Part shown: piece by piece, positions 49,901 to 63,446 of the stretch
Position numbering within the stretch: the first letter of the stretch is position 1
Layout: each line of letters opens with the position of its first letter
Assembly (NCBI GenBank): GCA_920105805.1
Contig: CAKKTI010000041.1
Span: 24,380 to 88,379, forward strand
Source of the DNA: Condylostoma magnum
Lineage: Eukaryota > Ciliophora > Heterotrichea > Heterotrichida > Condylostomatidae
Direction of reading: 5' to 3'
DNA length: 64,000 bases
Program-made: the position numbers and the translations under genes
The notes under the pieces: model-generated
Told to the model about the DNA's origin: nothing
What the model saw: only the letters and a program-made list of their open reading frames with translations
Database searches by the model: none

Positions 49901-51019
49901 AGGAATAGCCCTCATAATGTAGTAGCCTGGACTAATCAAACTTTATTGTATTTTAGTTAGGAATAGTCGGATAAATATACCTCTATAACATAGGTTGTGT
50001 TGGATTGGGGTCAATGGGGAATTATAGGAGTTATTGTAGGAGTTATAGTACTAATTTTCACTTTTATCATGCTTTTAGATCGAAATAGATAAAAGTACTG
50101 GAATATTTTAACAAGTCTTCCTTTATAAGTGTATATTGAAATTAAAAGAAGTTCACTGGATTATTTAACAAACGTTTTAGAGTTATAAGTTGAAAGTGAA
50201 TTTGGCTAGAATTAGCCTACTAGGTATAAAAGACATTTAACGTTTTACTTGCTATCTGGTTTAGTTGTAGTATATTTTGCATTAATAGGGCTATGGCTTG
50301 AGATTAACCTAGTAACAGAAACAGTCAATATTCAAGAAATTTTGTCACATCAATCAAGCTACATAAATTGAACAGGATACAGGAGAACCCTAGCAGCTTA
50401 AATTCTATTTTGGTCCAATGAAATTTACTCAAGTTAAAACAATCTTTCAAGATTTGATATTATTCAAGACTACCAAATTTCATATAATCTTGAAGAATCG
50501 TTGAAAGAACAGACAAGTCTTCTTGAATATATACAAAAATCTATACAACACGAAAACCCCAAGCTAAATTTAGAAAATCTAAGTCTTTCGGATGCATAAT
50601 TATCATACTTGTATGATAAGTGTGGTAATAGTGTGTGACTCAATCATGGAATGCAGGCAGGACTAATAGAATACATTTAGCAAAGTTTAAATTTAGCTAG
50701 AAAACAGATATATCAAGAAGAAATGTTATAAACTGAGGAATATGCAACTTAGTTACTTGATTGCCTAAAAATATCATTTGATTTATATAAGAGTAATGCT
50801 CATGATTTTACCAACTCAATTTTAGTTCGAAACTACTTATTCATAATTTACAACTTAGTATTGATGTTTATAACTATAGTTTTACCTATAAATTATCTTC
50901 TAGCATCAAATGAAAACTAGATGATTAATGAGATAAAAATTCTTGGGTATATGACAAGTGAAGTTATCAACAACAATAGAGCAGTACTTAATAGATTAAT
51001 GTAAGACAATTTATGCTAA
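46937..51019 (+). CDS. Large multi-pass membrane protein with PAS domain, tmcB-like (~1360 aa)
   Basis: The N-terminal part holds about nine hydrophobic segments (FLATYIQLLAILFPVED, LIFFISFSAVLFTLIFIRIA, LLVLGFITLTLFIPISI...). A cytoplasmic helical region follows (~residues 340-540), then a PAS domain at ~545-620 (SDTFIVIISAGKRSYGKVLN, QQIIGYRKTDLQDGHINQIF), and a C-terminal half with four more spans flanking two ~250-residue extracytoplasmic loops. This layout matches the large tmcB-type PAS proteins abundant in ciliates; roles are unknown. The gap N-terminal to the ATG is poorly defined. Stop candidates are TAA at 51002 and 51017. Confidence 0.8.
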
Positions 51020-51097
51020 TTTTTAAATATATGCTAATTATAACATTTAGCTTCTATAATATATACAATATAACTACAAAATATAACAAAATAATCA

Positions 51098-51871
51098 CTA
51101 AAATAAATCCACAAATTCCTCTACAGTTGGTCCAGTCAATTCAATCTCGTATATTGATCCCCAATTTTTCCCAGTAACAAAAATGTGCCCATTATACTCA
51201 GCAATACCATTAAGAACATTGCCTACTCTATCATTAGCATTATCATTTCTAGATTCTAATCCTCTCAAGTCTACAAATGCTACTACTTCGGCTGTTTCAG
51301 GATCTATTATAGCAATATAATGCGAATATCATATATTAGCCCATATCATTCCGTCAATAAACTCTAATTCATTTAACCTGTTTAATGGTTAACCATTGTA
51401 GTCAATATACAGAATATGAATAATTTCTATTGTTTCTGGATGGATTAAAAAGATTCTATTAGTTCCATCTGTCACATATAGAATATTACCATCAGTGCAT
51501 ATGCCCCAGCCTTCTAAAACCTCTTATGGTATGTACCTAGTATCTAGCAGTTCAAATGTATCGAAATTATATAAGAGAACTTTATCTTCCCTTCATGTTA
51601 ATTAATAAATGATTCCATCTAAAACCTCAATACCTTCTCCGAATAATTGTCTGTCTAAATCAATCTAATCGATCATTTCACCTGATGAGACATGGAATCT
51701 TTGTAGTTAACTTTTTCCATATAGCCCAGTGGATTGAATCAGTATATCTTCTGTTTGGGCTATTAACCCTTAGGTGAAATCTTGTATATTGTGAGGATGC
51801 TATGCTACTCTTTGGAAGCCATATACATCTATTTGAGAGTTGACGAGAGTAATTAGTAAGCAAATTGACAT
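51098..51871 (-). CDS. Glutamine cyclotransferase (glutaminyl-peptide cyclotransferase, beta-propeller type)
   Basis: 257 aa. A signal-peptide-like start (MSICLLITLVNSQ) precedes the five-bladed family signature: HPHNIQDFTQGL, ILIQSTGLYGKSQLQRFHVS, RQLFGEGIEVLDGIIYQLTW, VLEGWGICTDGNILYVTDGT, NRLNELEFIDGMIWANIWYS, and VLNGIAEYNGHIFVTGKNWG. The family converts N-terminal Gln to pyroglutamate on secreted peptides. The size and order match plant and bacterial members (PF05096), not the animal metallo-QC. It ends DLF TAG TGA, 78 bp from the convergent PAS-protein end. Confidence 0.93.
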
Positions 51872-52259
51872 TTATATTGTTAAAACGAATACATAAAATT
51901 TAGGAAAATAATCAAATTAATATTTGTTAAATTTTGAATGAGGTTTTAGAGGAATTTAGTCTACTATACGCTAAACTACTGAAATTGAGCCTGCTATCAA
52001 CATGCAGTTATTGGTATATTATAATGTGGAAGTTTTAAGTATAAATACTAGACAATGTTACATACACAAACAAATAATTGATAGTCCTTATATAGTATAA
52101 AATTAAAGCAATTGTTAGAGCTACTAAGGCTAATTTAATAGGATTTCAAAAGATGCTCAATAATAGATTTTTGAGTAATAAATAACTCACTACTATTTAT
52201 ACAATTTGAAAACATAACGAATGTCAAAATAGGGTATAATAATCGTTTTAATAATAAAA
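51872..52259. other. 388-bp divergent spacer, no gene assigned
   Basis: Lies between the start codons of the cyclotransferase (-) and the acylated pseudokinase (+). It is AT-rich with no conserved motif. All frames are formally open under this code, and none has a convincing codon pattern or recognisable sequence. It is longer than other divergent spacers here, so it could hold promoter elements or a small RNA gene. Confidence 0.4.
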
Positions 52260-53972
52260 ATGGGTGGATATTCGTGCTGTGAGTAGAGATAACCTAAAGG
52301 TGAAAATAAAGAAGATTTACAATACATGGGCTAATAATCTAAAAAATAAAGTAAAATTCAAGTACGGCTATAAAAAGCCTAAGAACTAGAATAAAAAATA
52401 TTCTCTATAATAGAAAAATCTAACCTTAAATAGCCAAACTTTCCCTTATTTGATTAATACGAATTTGTAGAGTAAATTAATCCAAGAATATCTAAATTCA
52501 GCCATAAAACAAATAAAAGTTAAGTAATTGTCTACTAAATATTAAAGAGTAGCATCTTAGAAGAATCTATAACAAAATTTTCTTAAGACATTGAAAGACT
52601 TAATAAAATAGACTCTAATCTGGTTGCTCCTATACTTAGCATATCTGAGTCAAATAAATATGTATAAATAATTCAAAAATATAACAGCGGATTAAATTTT
52701 GAATAAGCAGTAAATTAACTAGATACTAATGAAGTGATAAAAGTTATCCACTTAATTAAGCATATTGTTGAAATAATAGAAGTAATCCATTCTGAAGACT
52801 ATCATCATTTTAGCCTTTCACTTAAATCATTTTCTTATAATAACTAGGGGCAACTTTAACTTCAATTATTGGGAATCGATGTCAAATATGATAAAAACTA
52901 TATACAGTTACTAAAACAAGAGGACAGTTATGTTTTTTAATCTCCTGAGCTACTTAGACCTAATTTAAAGCCTTGAGATTATTGTGATATTTGAACTATT
53001 GGTGTTATTGCCTTTATTATGTTTTTTAAGAGATTTCCTTTTGAAGGATCCTCCTTAAAGTGAAGAAATAGCAATATAAAAAGTGGAAGATATAGCATAG
53101 ATTCTGATAATGAAATAATTGTTAAATTTTGGTAATCCTTATTTAACTTAAATCCTATTTAAAGGCCAATGACATAAAACCTTATAAATCATCCCTTCTT
53201 TACAGAATATCTAATCTAACTATATCAAGTAACTCAGTAAGAAATTGATTCATTGGCTAATCTGGCAACTCAGCCAGTCATAAGTATATCTAGATCAATT
53301 TTGGCAAAAGTCTTCATACAGGGAAATAAAAGAAATATATCTCCCTATATTTAATCACTTGTATAGAAATTAGAACCTATAGGAAAGAATTATATTAGTT
53401 ACTCAAATTTTATTTCTTTTCTGCTAGTTATTGGAAGATAAGAATGGGCTGACTGCATATATAATAATTGGATAAGCTTTGAAAACGAAAAGTTTATAAG
53501 TAATTAAGAATTGCTAATGCTTTGTATACCGGATGAAAGTCTTCAATCTAAAGACTTATCCAAATAGTTACTAGAATTCTTTTACTCAAAGAATTAAAAA
53601 GTATTAACGGATCTTAACTTAACTGTTAAGCTTAGTAATCTAGGCTTGAAGACTTAAGATAAATTAACTCTTTACTCAATGCTTCCAACTACAAATTATT
53701 CTGAAATTACTCCAAGTATATTCATTAATGGAATAAGTAACAATATAAACAAATAATATAAAAGGCCCATTGAGAATCCCAGAATTTTAAAAGAATCTCC
53801 TTAAATCACACCGTAGCCTAAAAATAAATTGCTGTAAAGTGATTTTGGATAAGTTGTAGCTTAATTGGTAAAAGACTCAGTAACAAAAAGAAAAATCCCT
53901 AGAAAAAGTTCAATATCCTCTAACCTGACTAATTCTCCAATAAGACGTTATAGTTAAGTTAACCTTTCATAA
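52260..53972 (+). CDS. Acylated CAMK-like pseudokinase (570 aa)
   Basis: MGGYSCCEQ predicts myristoyl and palmitoyl anchoring. Residues ~75-310 form a kinase-like fold whose C-lobe is clear: SPELLRPNLKPWDYCDIWTI, GVIAFIMFFKRFPFEGSS, and LFNLNPIQRPMTQNLINHPF. The N-lobe keeps LDSNLVAPILSISESNKYVQ, but the VAIK lysine is not evident. HRDLKPEN reads HHFSLSLKSF, and DFG reads IDV. Catalysis is therefore very unlikely. The C-terminal ~250 residues are helical and then basic, Ser/Pro-rich. Trp codons before the C-lobe are mostly TGA. It ends TAA TAA. Confidence 0.85.
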
Positions 53973-54049
53973 TAATTATGGTATTTATAGTTTGTATTAA
54001 TCGAACTATTGGGGAAATATAAAAAAACACTAATTTAATTTTCAAGTTA

Positions 54050-54625
54050 TTATAAGCTAGATGTATACATTAAGAAAGGGTTTTTCTTAAACTTAGGTGT
54101 TAGTTTATTAGTTGTATTGATTAATTCTAGGGGTTCATCTGCTACTTCAGGACTATCATCACTATAAATTTAACTTATCCTATTATATCTAGATGCACTT
54201 TTAATAGTTATAGGACTTTGCTCCATTGAACTTGCTTCTTCTTTTACTTCAGGCATTTTAATCTATTTTTTCATCTTGATTTAAAGAATTATTGATAACA
54301 AATTTCTTTTGATTTTACTCTTTTACTCTTCATTTTAAAGAAGCTTTTAACTTCTTGTTTATTCTATCTTTCATATTGTTCTTTGTATTCTTTCACTCAA
54401 AGTCGGTGTTATTTCATAAGACACTGATTATTTAGTATCTGTTGACTAGGAAGTACTAACATATAGAAACGAATCATCTTCATCCTAAAAATTTTATAAG
54501 GAGTTCTTCTGTTTTATCCTTTTTTTACTTCTGTATTGCTTCTAGCTTCTTTGCTATAGTGTTTAGGGAACTATAAACTAGTGTCGACAGGTTAGCTTTG
54601 AGAGAGGGATTGATCTAGACTTCAT
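54050..54625 (-). CDS. Hypothetical basic protein (191 aa)
   Basis: Starts MKSRSIPLSKLTCRHQFIV. It is basic and Gln-rich, with a middle acidic/Ser patch (QDEDDSFLYVSTSQSTDTKQ) and a C-terminal SQIYSDDSPEVADEPLELIN then KLTPKFKKNPFLMYTSS. It reads like a disordered scaffold protein; no family is recognised. It ends TAA TAA, 77 bp from the convergent pseudokinase stop. Confidence 0.6.
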
Positions 54626-54650
54626 ATTGGATAAGAAATATTATAATTAA

Positions 54651-55061
54651 ATGATATATAGCCTGCTTTTTGCAACTTATATTAGAATAGAAGAAGTTGA
54701 TTATACTTTAACAGTTTTTAACTTTTGTATAATTAAACTTAGAAGTCCTTTTATTACTAAATCCAGGTAAGAAATTAAAGGCTTAGTATATTATAATTTA
54801 AACTATATTACTTTAGCTATTACAAAAGGCATATAACTAGTAAGAATGAATAACACCATGAAGTTAATCTTTTCTATGATTAGCTTATGGGTAAAGTTAT
54901 ATTTAATTCTATTGAGGGCTTATTCAATCAATAAATAATCTATCCTAATCCTATTTATAATGGAATTTACTTGATAAGCATAGCTTGTTATAAATTAGTA
55001 TAAATAAAGATATGGTACAATACAATTAAATGAAGCATAGTTAAGCATATTTTGTGGATAA
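54651..55061 (+). CDS. Small hydrophobic protein, uncertain (136 aa)
   Basis: The forward frame MIYSLLFATYIRIEEVDYTL... has purine-first codons, two hydrophobic stretches (KLIFSMISLWVKLYLILL) and a polar end (YGTIQLNEAQLSIFCG). It fits the local layout: its ATG is 25 bp from the divergent 54625 start, and its TAA is 9 bp from the convergent WD40 stop. The reverse strand also gives an open frame, so this remains tentative. Confidence 0.42.
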
Positions 55062-55070
55062 GAATTATTA

Positions 55071-56741
55071 CTAAAGCTCTATCTCTTGAACTCCTCTTAG
55101 TTTTATATAACCTGATTCTGCAAAAATTAGAAAAAGCCCACTTTAAGACACCTTTATTTAATTGATTCCTTGTTATTATTACTTTGGTTCCTTTTATATT
55201 TCATCAGTTTAAAGATTTAACCAATAAATTATATTACCCTTTCCTCCAGCTACTACCCATTATTCATTTAAAATATCTATTGAATTTATTTCTGTATCTA
55301 CATCCTAGGATGATCTAATTTTTTAACCTTCTAAATCATAGATTATAATTAATCTTCCCTCAGCACAAAAGATTACATGTTTTTCATCATTTGTAATACA
55401 TAATTAAAATACCTTTCTACGATTACTATTTCAAATAAGCTTTTTAATAGAGGGATACTCAAGAGTCCACACACTTACTTCATCAATTCCACCAGAAGCA
55501 ATAAACTTTTACCTCCTTGAAATTTTTACTGTATTTATTATTTGACTATGATATCCAATAGTTCTATGTCTTGATGAGTCTTACAAGTTTCATAGCTTCA
55601 CACATCTATCATTTCCTACAGATACAACAATTTACTCATCTATAGAAATATCAACTTCGTTTACACTGCCATCATGTTACCCAATAAGTCTACTTTAAGA
55701 GGAATCAGCTAAATTTCATAATTTTACTTATTTGTCTGATCCTCCTGATATAACTATCCTATTACTTTGGGAAATAATTACTGAATTTATTTAAGAATTA
55801 GCTTCATGATACCCTATTTCTCTACCTTAAGATTAACTAAACATATTCCATTGCAATATTTTCCCATCCTCAACCCCAGAAATAACAAATTAGTTATTTT
55901 GCGAAATACTTACTGACAATACTTCGCCTATATATCTCCCAATATCCCTGTCAGTTAAATCTATTTCTTGGTTTGAAAATTTTTTAATACAAAGTTCAAA
56001 TTATCTATTTTGATATCTTATAAATTCTAAGGCTTTTTACATTGCTCTATATTTATTTTCTTTATATGCTAACGTTAATCATTTATAAACTGATTAAGTA
56101 AAGTTTTTGCTATTTCGTTTTAGCAAAAGAATTTATCATGAAATTTGGCCAAAGGAATCTAATTCGAGATCTTAAAGTTACGCTTAACCAACTTTTAAAA
56201 CTATTCCTTTTGCTTAGCCTTCAGATTTCACTATTTTATCTAAATCAGCAATATGCTCAACTTTTATCTCTTTACTTAAAACTTTTTATACGAATTAATA
56301 TATGAGTAATTAGCATTCATTTTTTATAACTAAGTATTGGCAGATTTACTCTAATTTTGATAGTTGTTTATCTAAGCTATCACTTTCAATATTTGAGAGA
56401 AATTGTTCAAAGGACGTGTAATTAAGTGTATTGCCTTTTAGCTAGCTAACAACATCTTATCTAGGAGGTAAATTCAGCCTTACCCTATGTGAATTATATA
56501 TTTCATCGAATGAATGTCCAACTACGAGCTTTTAAATAATTTTTTCTATTTTTTCCTACATATTAATTATTAAATTGATAAGCGTTTAAATAAGAAGCTA
56601 TAATGCTTCTATGATAGTATGAAATTTTAGCTATTTAGAAATAGAATTGTTATTATAATCATTCAAACTTTATAGATTTATAACTCATTAAATTAATTGT
56701 TTACTTTAAACTTTCTAATTACAAGATTATTCAGGATACAT
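55071..56741 (-). CDS. WD40-repeat protein with helical N-terminus (556 aa)
   Basis: Residues 1-215 are helical (NMQEKIEKIIQKLVVGHSFD, SFEQFLSNIESDSLDKQLSK). Residues ~240-550 contain WD40 units: GEVLSVSISQNNQFVISGVE, INSVIISQSNRIVISGGSDK, VNEVDISIDEQIVVSVGNDR then CVKLWNLQDSS, INTVKISRRQKFIASGGIDE. The last visible unit, INQIKVSQSGLFLIFAESGY, comes after TAA TAA TAA read as Gln-Gln-Gln, so that triple is not the stop here. The likely end is TAG TAA TAA at 55065-55073. Function unknown; possibly an intraflagellar or signalling scaffold. Confidence 0.8.
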
Positions 56742-56849
56742 TAAAAATAATATAGAAAATACAGTTCAGCAATCAATAAAGCAACATCTGCTTTAATTTT
56801 TGCTTATTTCTCAGTCATTTTAGTTACCTTCATTTCATAACTGTAAATA

Positions 56850-58169
56850 ATGCTAGATATTTCTAGACCCCGTTCAAGACGAATACGTTCAACAGCTCGA
56901 GAATTTTACCAAGCAAACCGTTCAATCCTAGAGTTTAAAACTTCAGACATTTCCTTTCGTTCAACCTCCCAAAGATTTAACATAACCAGTGCTAATCGCT
57001 TTACAACTCGAATTCCCTTAACAAGAATAAAGCGCAGGAAATTAAGTATGATAGATTAACAAATAGCAAAGCCAATAGTAATTCATTAGAAATTCCAACT
57101 ATATCACTCCCTTTAAGACTAAATAGTAGTTCAATGATTTAAAACTGATCCAATTGGCTGGAAACCAGAAACACGACAAGGTGCAACCCTTTCATCGTCA
57201 GGGAAATCATTGTATTTAATAGGAGGAGCATGCAGGAAGATATTTGACGATCATTTCAGCTTATAACTTGAAACAATGACTTGAAGTCGTCTTTAACTTG
57301 ACACGGCAATGGTAGAACCGCGGTTTGGCCATTTGACCTTAGAATACAATGGAAAACTTTTAAGTTTTTCTGGAGGAACAGGGTACAATCCTTAACATAA
57401 ACTAAGAGAGTGTCTAAACAATGTATGTATATTTGATCAATTATAATAAAAGTGGTAAAAAGTAAAGACTGGAGGGCTTTATATATCAACTAGGAAATTC
57501 TCAGGAGGTGCTATAATAGGTAAGCATTTCTTTATATTTGGAGGACAGAATGATAGAAATAGGATTTTACAAGACACTGCTTACTTGAATCTTAAAAGTT
57601 TTTAATGAAAGCCATTATCACCCATAGGCGGTCCTTAAGGGGGCTTGGCCTTCCACACAATGCTTCCTTTACTAACCCAAGATCAATTATTAAACCCAAA
57701 TCTGAGCCTTTTCAACTGTGACTCCTAAAATACATTTCCATATACAGGAATAGTTTTATTTGGCGGAATCAATTAAGATAGGCAGGCCTAGAATGACATA
57801 TATATACTACAAATAGGCCAAAGACCACTTAGATGGCTGAAACCACAGACTTACGGAGTTCCCCCTTCTCCAAGATTTGGACATACAATGACATTTTCTC
57901 CCTAATCTAAATCTTTAATTGTTTTTGGAGGGAGGAATGACTAAAGAGACGGTGTCAGTTTTACCTCCTTCAATGATGTTCATATTTTCAGACTTATGGA
58001 CTTCACGTGGCTGCAGTGCAATGTAAAGGGAAATCCACCTCAGGCCAGAAGCGGACATTGTGCTTGCTGTATTGGAAGCAGGATCTATATAATGGGAGGA
58101 GCTGGATCTAATGCCTACTGCAACAGTGATCTTTGGTACTTAGAGCTGGATCAGGACATATTCGATTAG
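56850..58169 (+). CDS. Kelch-repeat protein (~439 aa)
   Basis: An Arg/Ser/Thr-rich N-terminus (~80 residues) precedes six kelch blades with GG doublets: KSLYLIGGACRKIFDDHFSL, KLLSFSGGTGYNPQ, KHFFIFGGQNDRNRILQDTA, GIVLFGGINQDRQAQNDIYI, SLIVFGGRNDQRDGVSFTSF, and RIYIMGGAGSNAYCNSDLWY. The spacing P-R-F-G-H...GG is the classic galactose-oxidase-like propeller used for protein binding. Trp is coded by both TGA and TGG. The end could be TAG 58167 or TAA 58182, the latter 1 bp from the next ATG. Confidence 0.9.
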
Positions 58170-58185
58170 TTTGTTATTTTATAAA

Positions 58186-59250
58186 ATGAAAAGAAGAGCT
58201 CCAAAAGGAGTAAAACCTGTCAATAAGGAAAGAAAGGTTAATTTGTCGAGGCTTTAACTGGGAAAGCATAGTGCTGTAAGCACTTTAGGGGCGGATGATT
58301 TTTATGAGTAGTACATGAAGAAGAAGATGGAGTAGATTGGGAAGTTGCAGACGGACCTTGGGAAGTTAAAGAGGAATCTATTGCAGCTTGAGTCAACCGG
58401 GTTTTCAGTTAGCAGTGGAAATTTGAGAAGAAAGCGAAAAGTATAGAGGAATTCTAGAAAATCAAATTGGACAATAGAAGAACTTATGAGGCTATTGGAT
58501 CCATCTATCTTTTGTAAGATTTAAACAGAAAAATTAAGGGAAATATTTTTAAGATATACTACACTTATTAGTGTTGATAGTGAAAATATGGAGATTTCTT
58601 AATATCATATGTTTTTACAGGATTGTCTGAATGTAAAAACTAAGTTAGGTATTGCAAAGGGAGATCTGTTGTTCTTTTATTAAAACTAGAGCCATTGCAT
58701 AAATTTTTGTTAGTTTGCTGATATTCTCACCATTTTTGGGCAGAGAAAGTATAAGGAGAAGGATAAAGTGATTGCTCTTACTAAAATAGTTGAATTTATA
58801 AACATGCCGGATATAAGGAAAAATTATATGACTGATTAGTATAATAAATGAATCACAGCTTTAGAAACGGATAGTGTTAAACAAGTATTGGACAAAAATA
58901 GAGAAAAACTAGTAAAATTATTTAATAGTATATCAGCAAGGTCAGTCGATCAAGTTAATCAGGTTTTTATAGAAAAATATGTAAGAATGTGCAATAGGTT
59001 ATAAATTGTTCCATAATTGTTAAGCTATTCTGAGGTAACTTCAATTTTTAGAAAGTCACAAGGAGCTGAAGCTGAAGGAAATTCACTTATTTATCCCGAA
59101 TTTGAAGTTTGTTGCTGTTTTTTGGGATTTTTAGCATATGGAAGGAATTAAGAGGATGAAGAAATTTTAAGCAAGGCTTTGTAGTCATGGTTTTCTTATA
59201 TTAAGAAGCCTGAAAAGTTGCTTAAAAAGTCGTATTCTAGTCAATTTTAA
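58186..59250 (+). CDS. EF-hand/p25-alpha-like helical protein (354 aa)
   Basis: After a basic N-terminus (MKRRAPKGVKPVNKERKVNL) and a coiled segment, residues ~105-190 contain LREIFLRYTTLISVDSENME, SQYHMFLQDCLNV and INFCQFADILTIFGQRKY. This matches the N-terminal unit of the 12668 TPPP-like protein (IFYFYSNLGPSVDTSYLN...MKFDQFLTFLVFISKAKY). A second such unit may follow (YSEVTSIFRKSQGAEAEGNS, IYPEFEVCCCFLGFLAYGRN). These look like degenerate EF-hand pairs. The stop is TAA at 59248. Confidence 0.65.
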
Positions 59251-59399
59251 AATATAAAATTAAAATGATAATTGATCTTGTTCTTTTTATACAGTAATGA
59301 AGCTTTAGTATATATTATTTAGTCTGTTGGCAGGTTATAAGAATCAAGTTGGTAGGATAGCTAACATAAACAATCATACTAAATCTTTGTATAATTAAA

Positions 59400-60905
59400 A
59401 TGAATTTTTATAATCCCGTGGTTTTAATTTATACAATAGAAATTACAGTAGATGTAATCGAAGATATTGAACTTAGACTAAAAGACGATGTACTCTCTAT
59501 TGTTAATTAGCTAAGAAGGAAATACAACTTTGATGACAGAGTTGAATAAGCTTTAGCTAAAGTTGTCACTTAAAAATTTCAAGAAGCAATTTAAGATCTC
59601 GGGCTAAATGATGATAACAAACTAAAACTGCTTTAAATGAGGGCTGAGTCCCCTAAAAACTTTGGCCAAAAGTTATATTACAAGGATCTTTATAACTAAC
59701 AAAAGATTCAACACAAAATAAAAGCTGCACGTTAAGCAAATAAGTAAGAAAAGCATAAGGAACTAACTTTTAGACCTTAATTGAGTGAAAATACTCTAAA
59801 AATTGTAAAGCATCATAGTAAACCGATTCATGAGCGTTTATTAGAAGATGGTAAGAATTAGCAAACTAAAAAGGAGTTTTTAAAATCTTAATACCATGAA
59901 TCCCAATACCAGAACTACTCATTCTCTCCTTAAGTAAGCTAAAGAAGTACAAAACTTGATAATTTCAGAGATGATGAAAGGAAAAGATACGAGTAATTGT
60001 ATGATGATGCTAAACAAAGAGTAGAACGTCAGGAAATTCTAAGTGAAGCAGTTTTTAAGCAAAATCACAGCTTTTCCCCTGATATTGGTTACCACTATTC
60101 CAGAGATTATGAAAGACACCCATAGGATTACATTCATTACAAACTATAATAATAAGCGTAGGAAACTGAGAAAAAGTTAGAAGAAATTAGAAAAGCATAG
60201 CCTCTACCAAGCTTTTAGCCTAGAATTGGAAGAAGTCCTAATAGAACTAGATAAAGTGGATAGCATATTGGCAATTATCTATTTAGTCTTTCTAAAATAA
60301 ATAAACAGTAAAAGGTAACTAATGAAGATAATCATTAATAAAATTTACCTCTTGGATATTAAACTTTAGGCTAGTAAGTAAGTTAGTAAGAAGAAATATA
60401 AGAAGAGTCAAATCAGTCTAGAAATTTATTAGAAAATTATAAGAAAAACAATTTTAAAAGGTTGTTTGATATAATGGACAATGATAAAGACGGAGTTATT
60501 TCAAACTAAAAAATAAATTTAGAAGGAATTTAACAAGAAACTCTACAATTACTTATTCCAGTACTTGAGGAAATTGATGATAAGAGGCTTAAATTAAATT
60601 TAGATTAATTCATCGAGTTAATGGAGGAGTTTTTCAATGAGCTTAATATATCTTAAAGATCTATTTTGTTTAAAAAATAGCCTTAATATACTGAAACTGC
60701 TAAATTTGCTCCATAAATTGATAATAATTCGAGAAATATAGCTCATTAGGTATAGTTATAGATACCTGGAGATATTTACCAGCGCTAATTCTAGTAAAAG
60801 TTGAACTAAGATGCAAAATTAAAGCAATAAAGATATACCAACGCTGTTAAAGAAATTAAATAATGCACATTCAAGCCAAGAGTAACAAAATTTTCTAGGA
60901 GATAG
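59400..60905 (+). CDS. FxP-repeat EF-hand protein (501 aa)
   Basis: Five copies of a short F-[KRSQ]-P-x-[LIV] motif occur: LTFRPQLSE, YSFSPQVSQ, HSFSPDIGY, PSFQPRIGR, CTFKPRVTK. Phe-Lys/Arg-Pro repeats of this kind are frequent in protist axonemal and cortical proteins. Residues ~345-420 carry one EF-hand (LFDIMDNDKDGVISNQKINL) and a degenerate partner (LDQFIELMEEFFNEL). Gln content is very high, mostly TAA/TAG. It ends SRR TAG TAA. Confidence 0.75.
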
Positions 60906-61160
60906 TAAAATGGATTATTTTATCATAATTATTATTAGGTATATAAGGGAAAATAAAGTATATTTAAAAGACTTTATAAAGGATGTATTAGGGTATAAAA
61001 TTAAAGAGTTATTAATAGATTTATCAAATGATTTACATAGTATCTCTTAATTAATTTACCATCGTAGCAATGGAAAGATAATTAATAAGTAAAAGAAGCT
61101 ATAACATAGGATAAAGTGTTTAGTTGTATTTTAAAATAAAGTACTTCTATATTAATAAAA

Positions 61161-62249
61161 ATGAACTATAATCAAAGTGATAATCTTTAGGAAGCTTAAT
61201 AATAACAAGATAAAGCACATGAATTAAATATTGATGGTGTTATCTTTTAATTAGACCAGAGATACTAATTTGTTTAAAAAATAGGATAAGGAATGCGTGG
61301 AATTACAATTAAGGCAATTGATCAATAAACTAACTAGCTGGTTGCTATTCAAAAGATAGAAAATGTATTTTAAAGTGTACTTCATGCTAAGCGTATTTTA
61401 AGATCAATTAAAGTTGCTAAATTTTTGCATTGTCAAAGTATTATACATCTGATTATTATCTAATAGCCTTAAAATAGATTGTAATATAGAGATGTCTATC
61501 TAATTCATGAAATGATGGATGCATCACTCCATTAAGTTATTTTTTCTCGTTAATAAATTTCTAATCAACATATACAATACTTTTTAGTATGTATTTTAGT
61601 AGGGGCAGCTTAAATGCATTCTGCAGGTATTATCCATAGAGGCTTAAAACCATCAAATATTTTATTAAACATGAATGATGATATAAAAATATGCGACTTT
61701 AATATAGTTAAAAGTTAGATTATAAATGATGATGAAAGTTTTACAATTTCTAGATACTATCACCCTCCAGAAGCAGTTTTTGGCTGAAATTACTAAACTA
61801 CAGCATTTGATATATGAAGTATAGGATGCATTTTTGCAGAACTTTTAGGAAGAGCTCCCTTATTCTGTAATAGAATGCATTTAACTCATCTTGAAAGCAT
61901 TTCTTATATACTAGGAACGCCAAATCAAGAGTAAATTTAATTCATTACTGACGAAAACTTAAAAGAACATATAAAACAGCTTCCAGTGCAACCAAAACAA
62001 CAGTGAGAATCTCTATATCCAAACTCAGATTAAAATGCATTAGATTTACTTGATAAAATGCTAGTTTTTGACCCAAATCAAAGGTGATCTGCTTTATAAT
62101 GCCTGTAGCACTCCTACTTAGAAGATGCTTTTGACATGTCTGATCTAGATATACTGGACTAATAATTCGATTGAAGTTTTGACCTAGCCCAGATTAGCCT
62201 GGCAGAAATACAAGAAATGATCTACCAAGAAAGCCTAAATTCAAATTAA
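61161..62249 (+). CDS. MAPK-family pseudokinase (362 aa)
   Basis: The whole MAPK fold is present: [100 protein letters not shown]. But the catalytic Lys of VAIKK is Gln (VAIQK), HRDLKPSN is HRGLKPSN and DFG is DFN, and the TEY activation motif is missing (ESFTISRYY). All three catalytic positions are changed, so it should not phosphorylate. It may scaffold or regulate the true MAPK, whose ATG is 19 bp after this TAA TAA end. All five Trp are TGA. Confidence 0.95.
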
Positions 62250-62268
62250 TAATTAGAATAACATAAAA

Positions 62269-63378
<1,110 letters not shown>

Positions 63379-63446
63379 TAATAAAATTTAACTACTTATG
63401 GAATTATGCTGTATATGCAGTATCCCTTTATTTATTTATATCTAAA

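Noticed and set aside
55173-55181. TAA TAA TAA as the end of the WD40 gene
   Set aside because: The frame beyond it continues with a WD-like strand (INQIKVSQSGLFLIFAESGY), so the triple is read as Gln-Gln-Gln.
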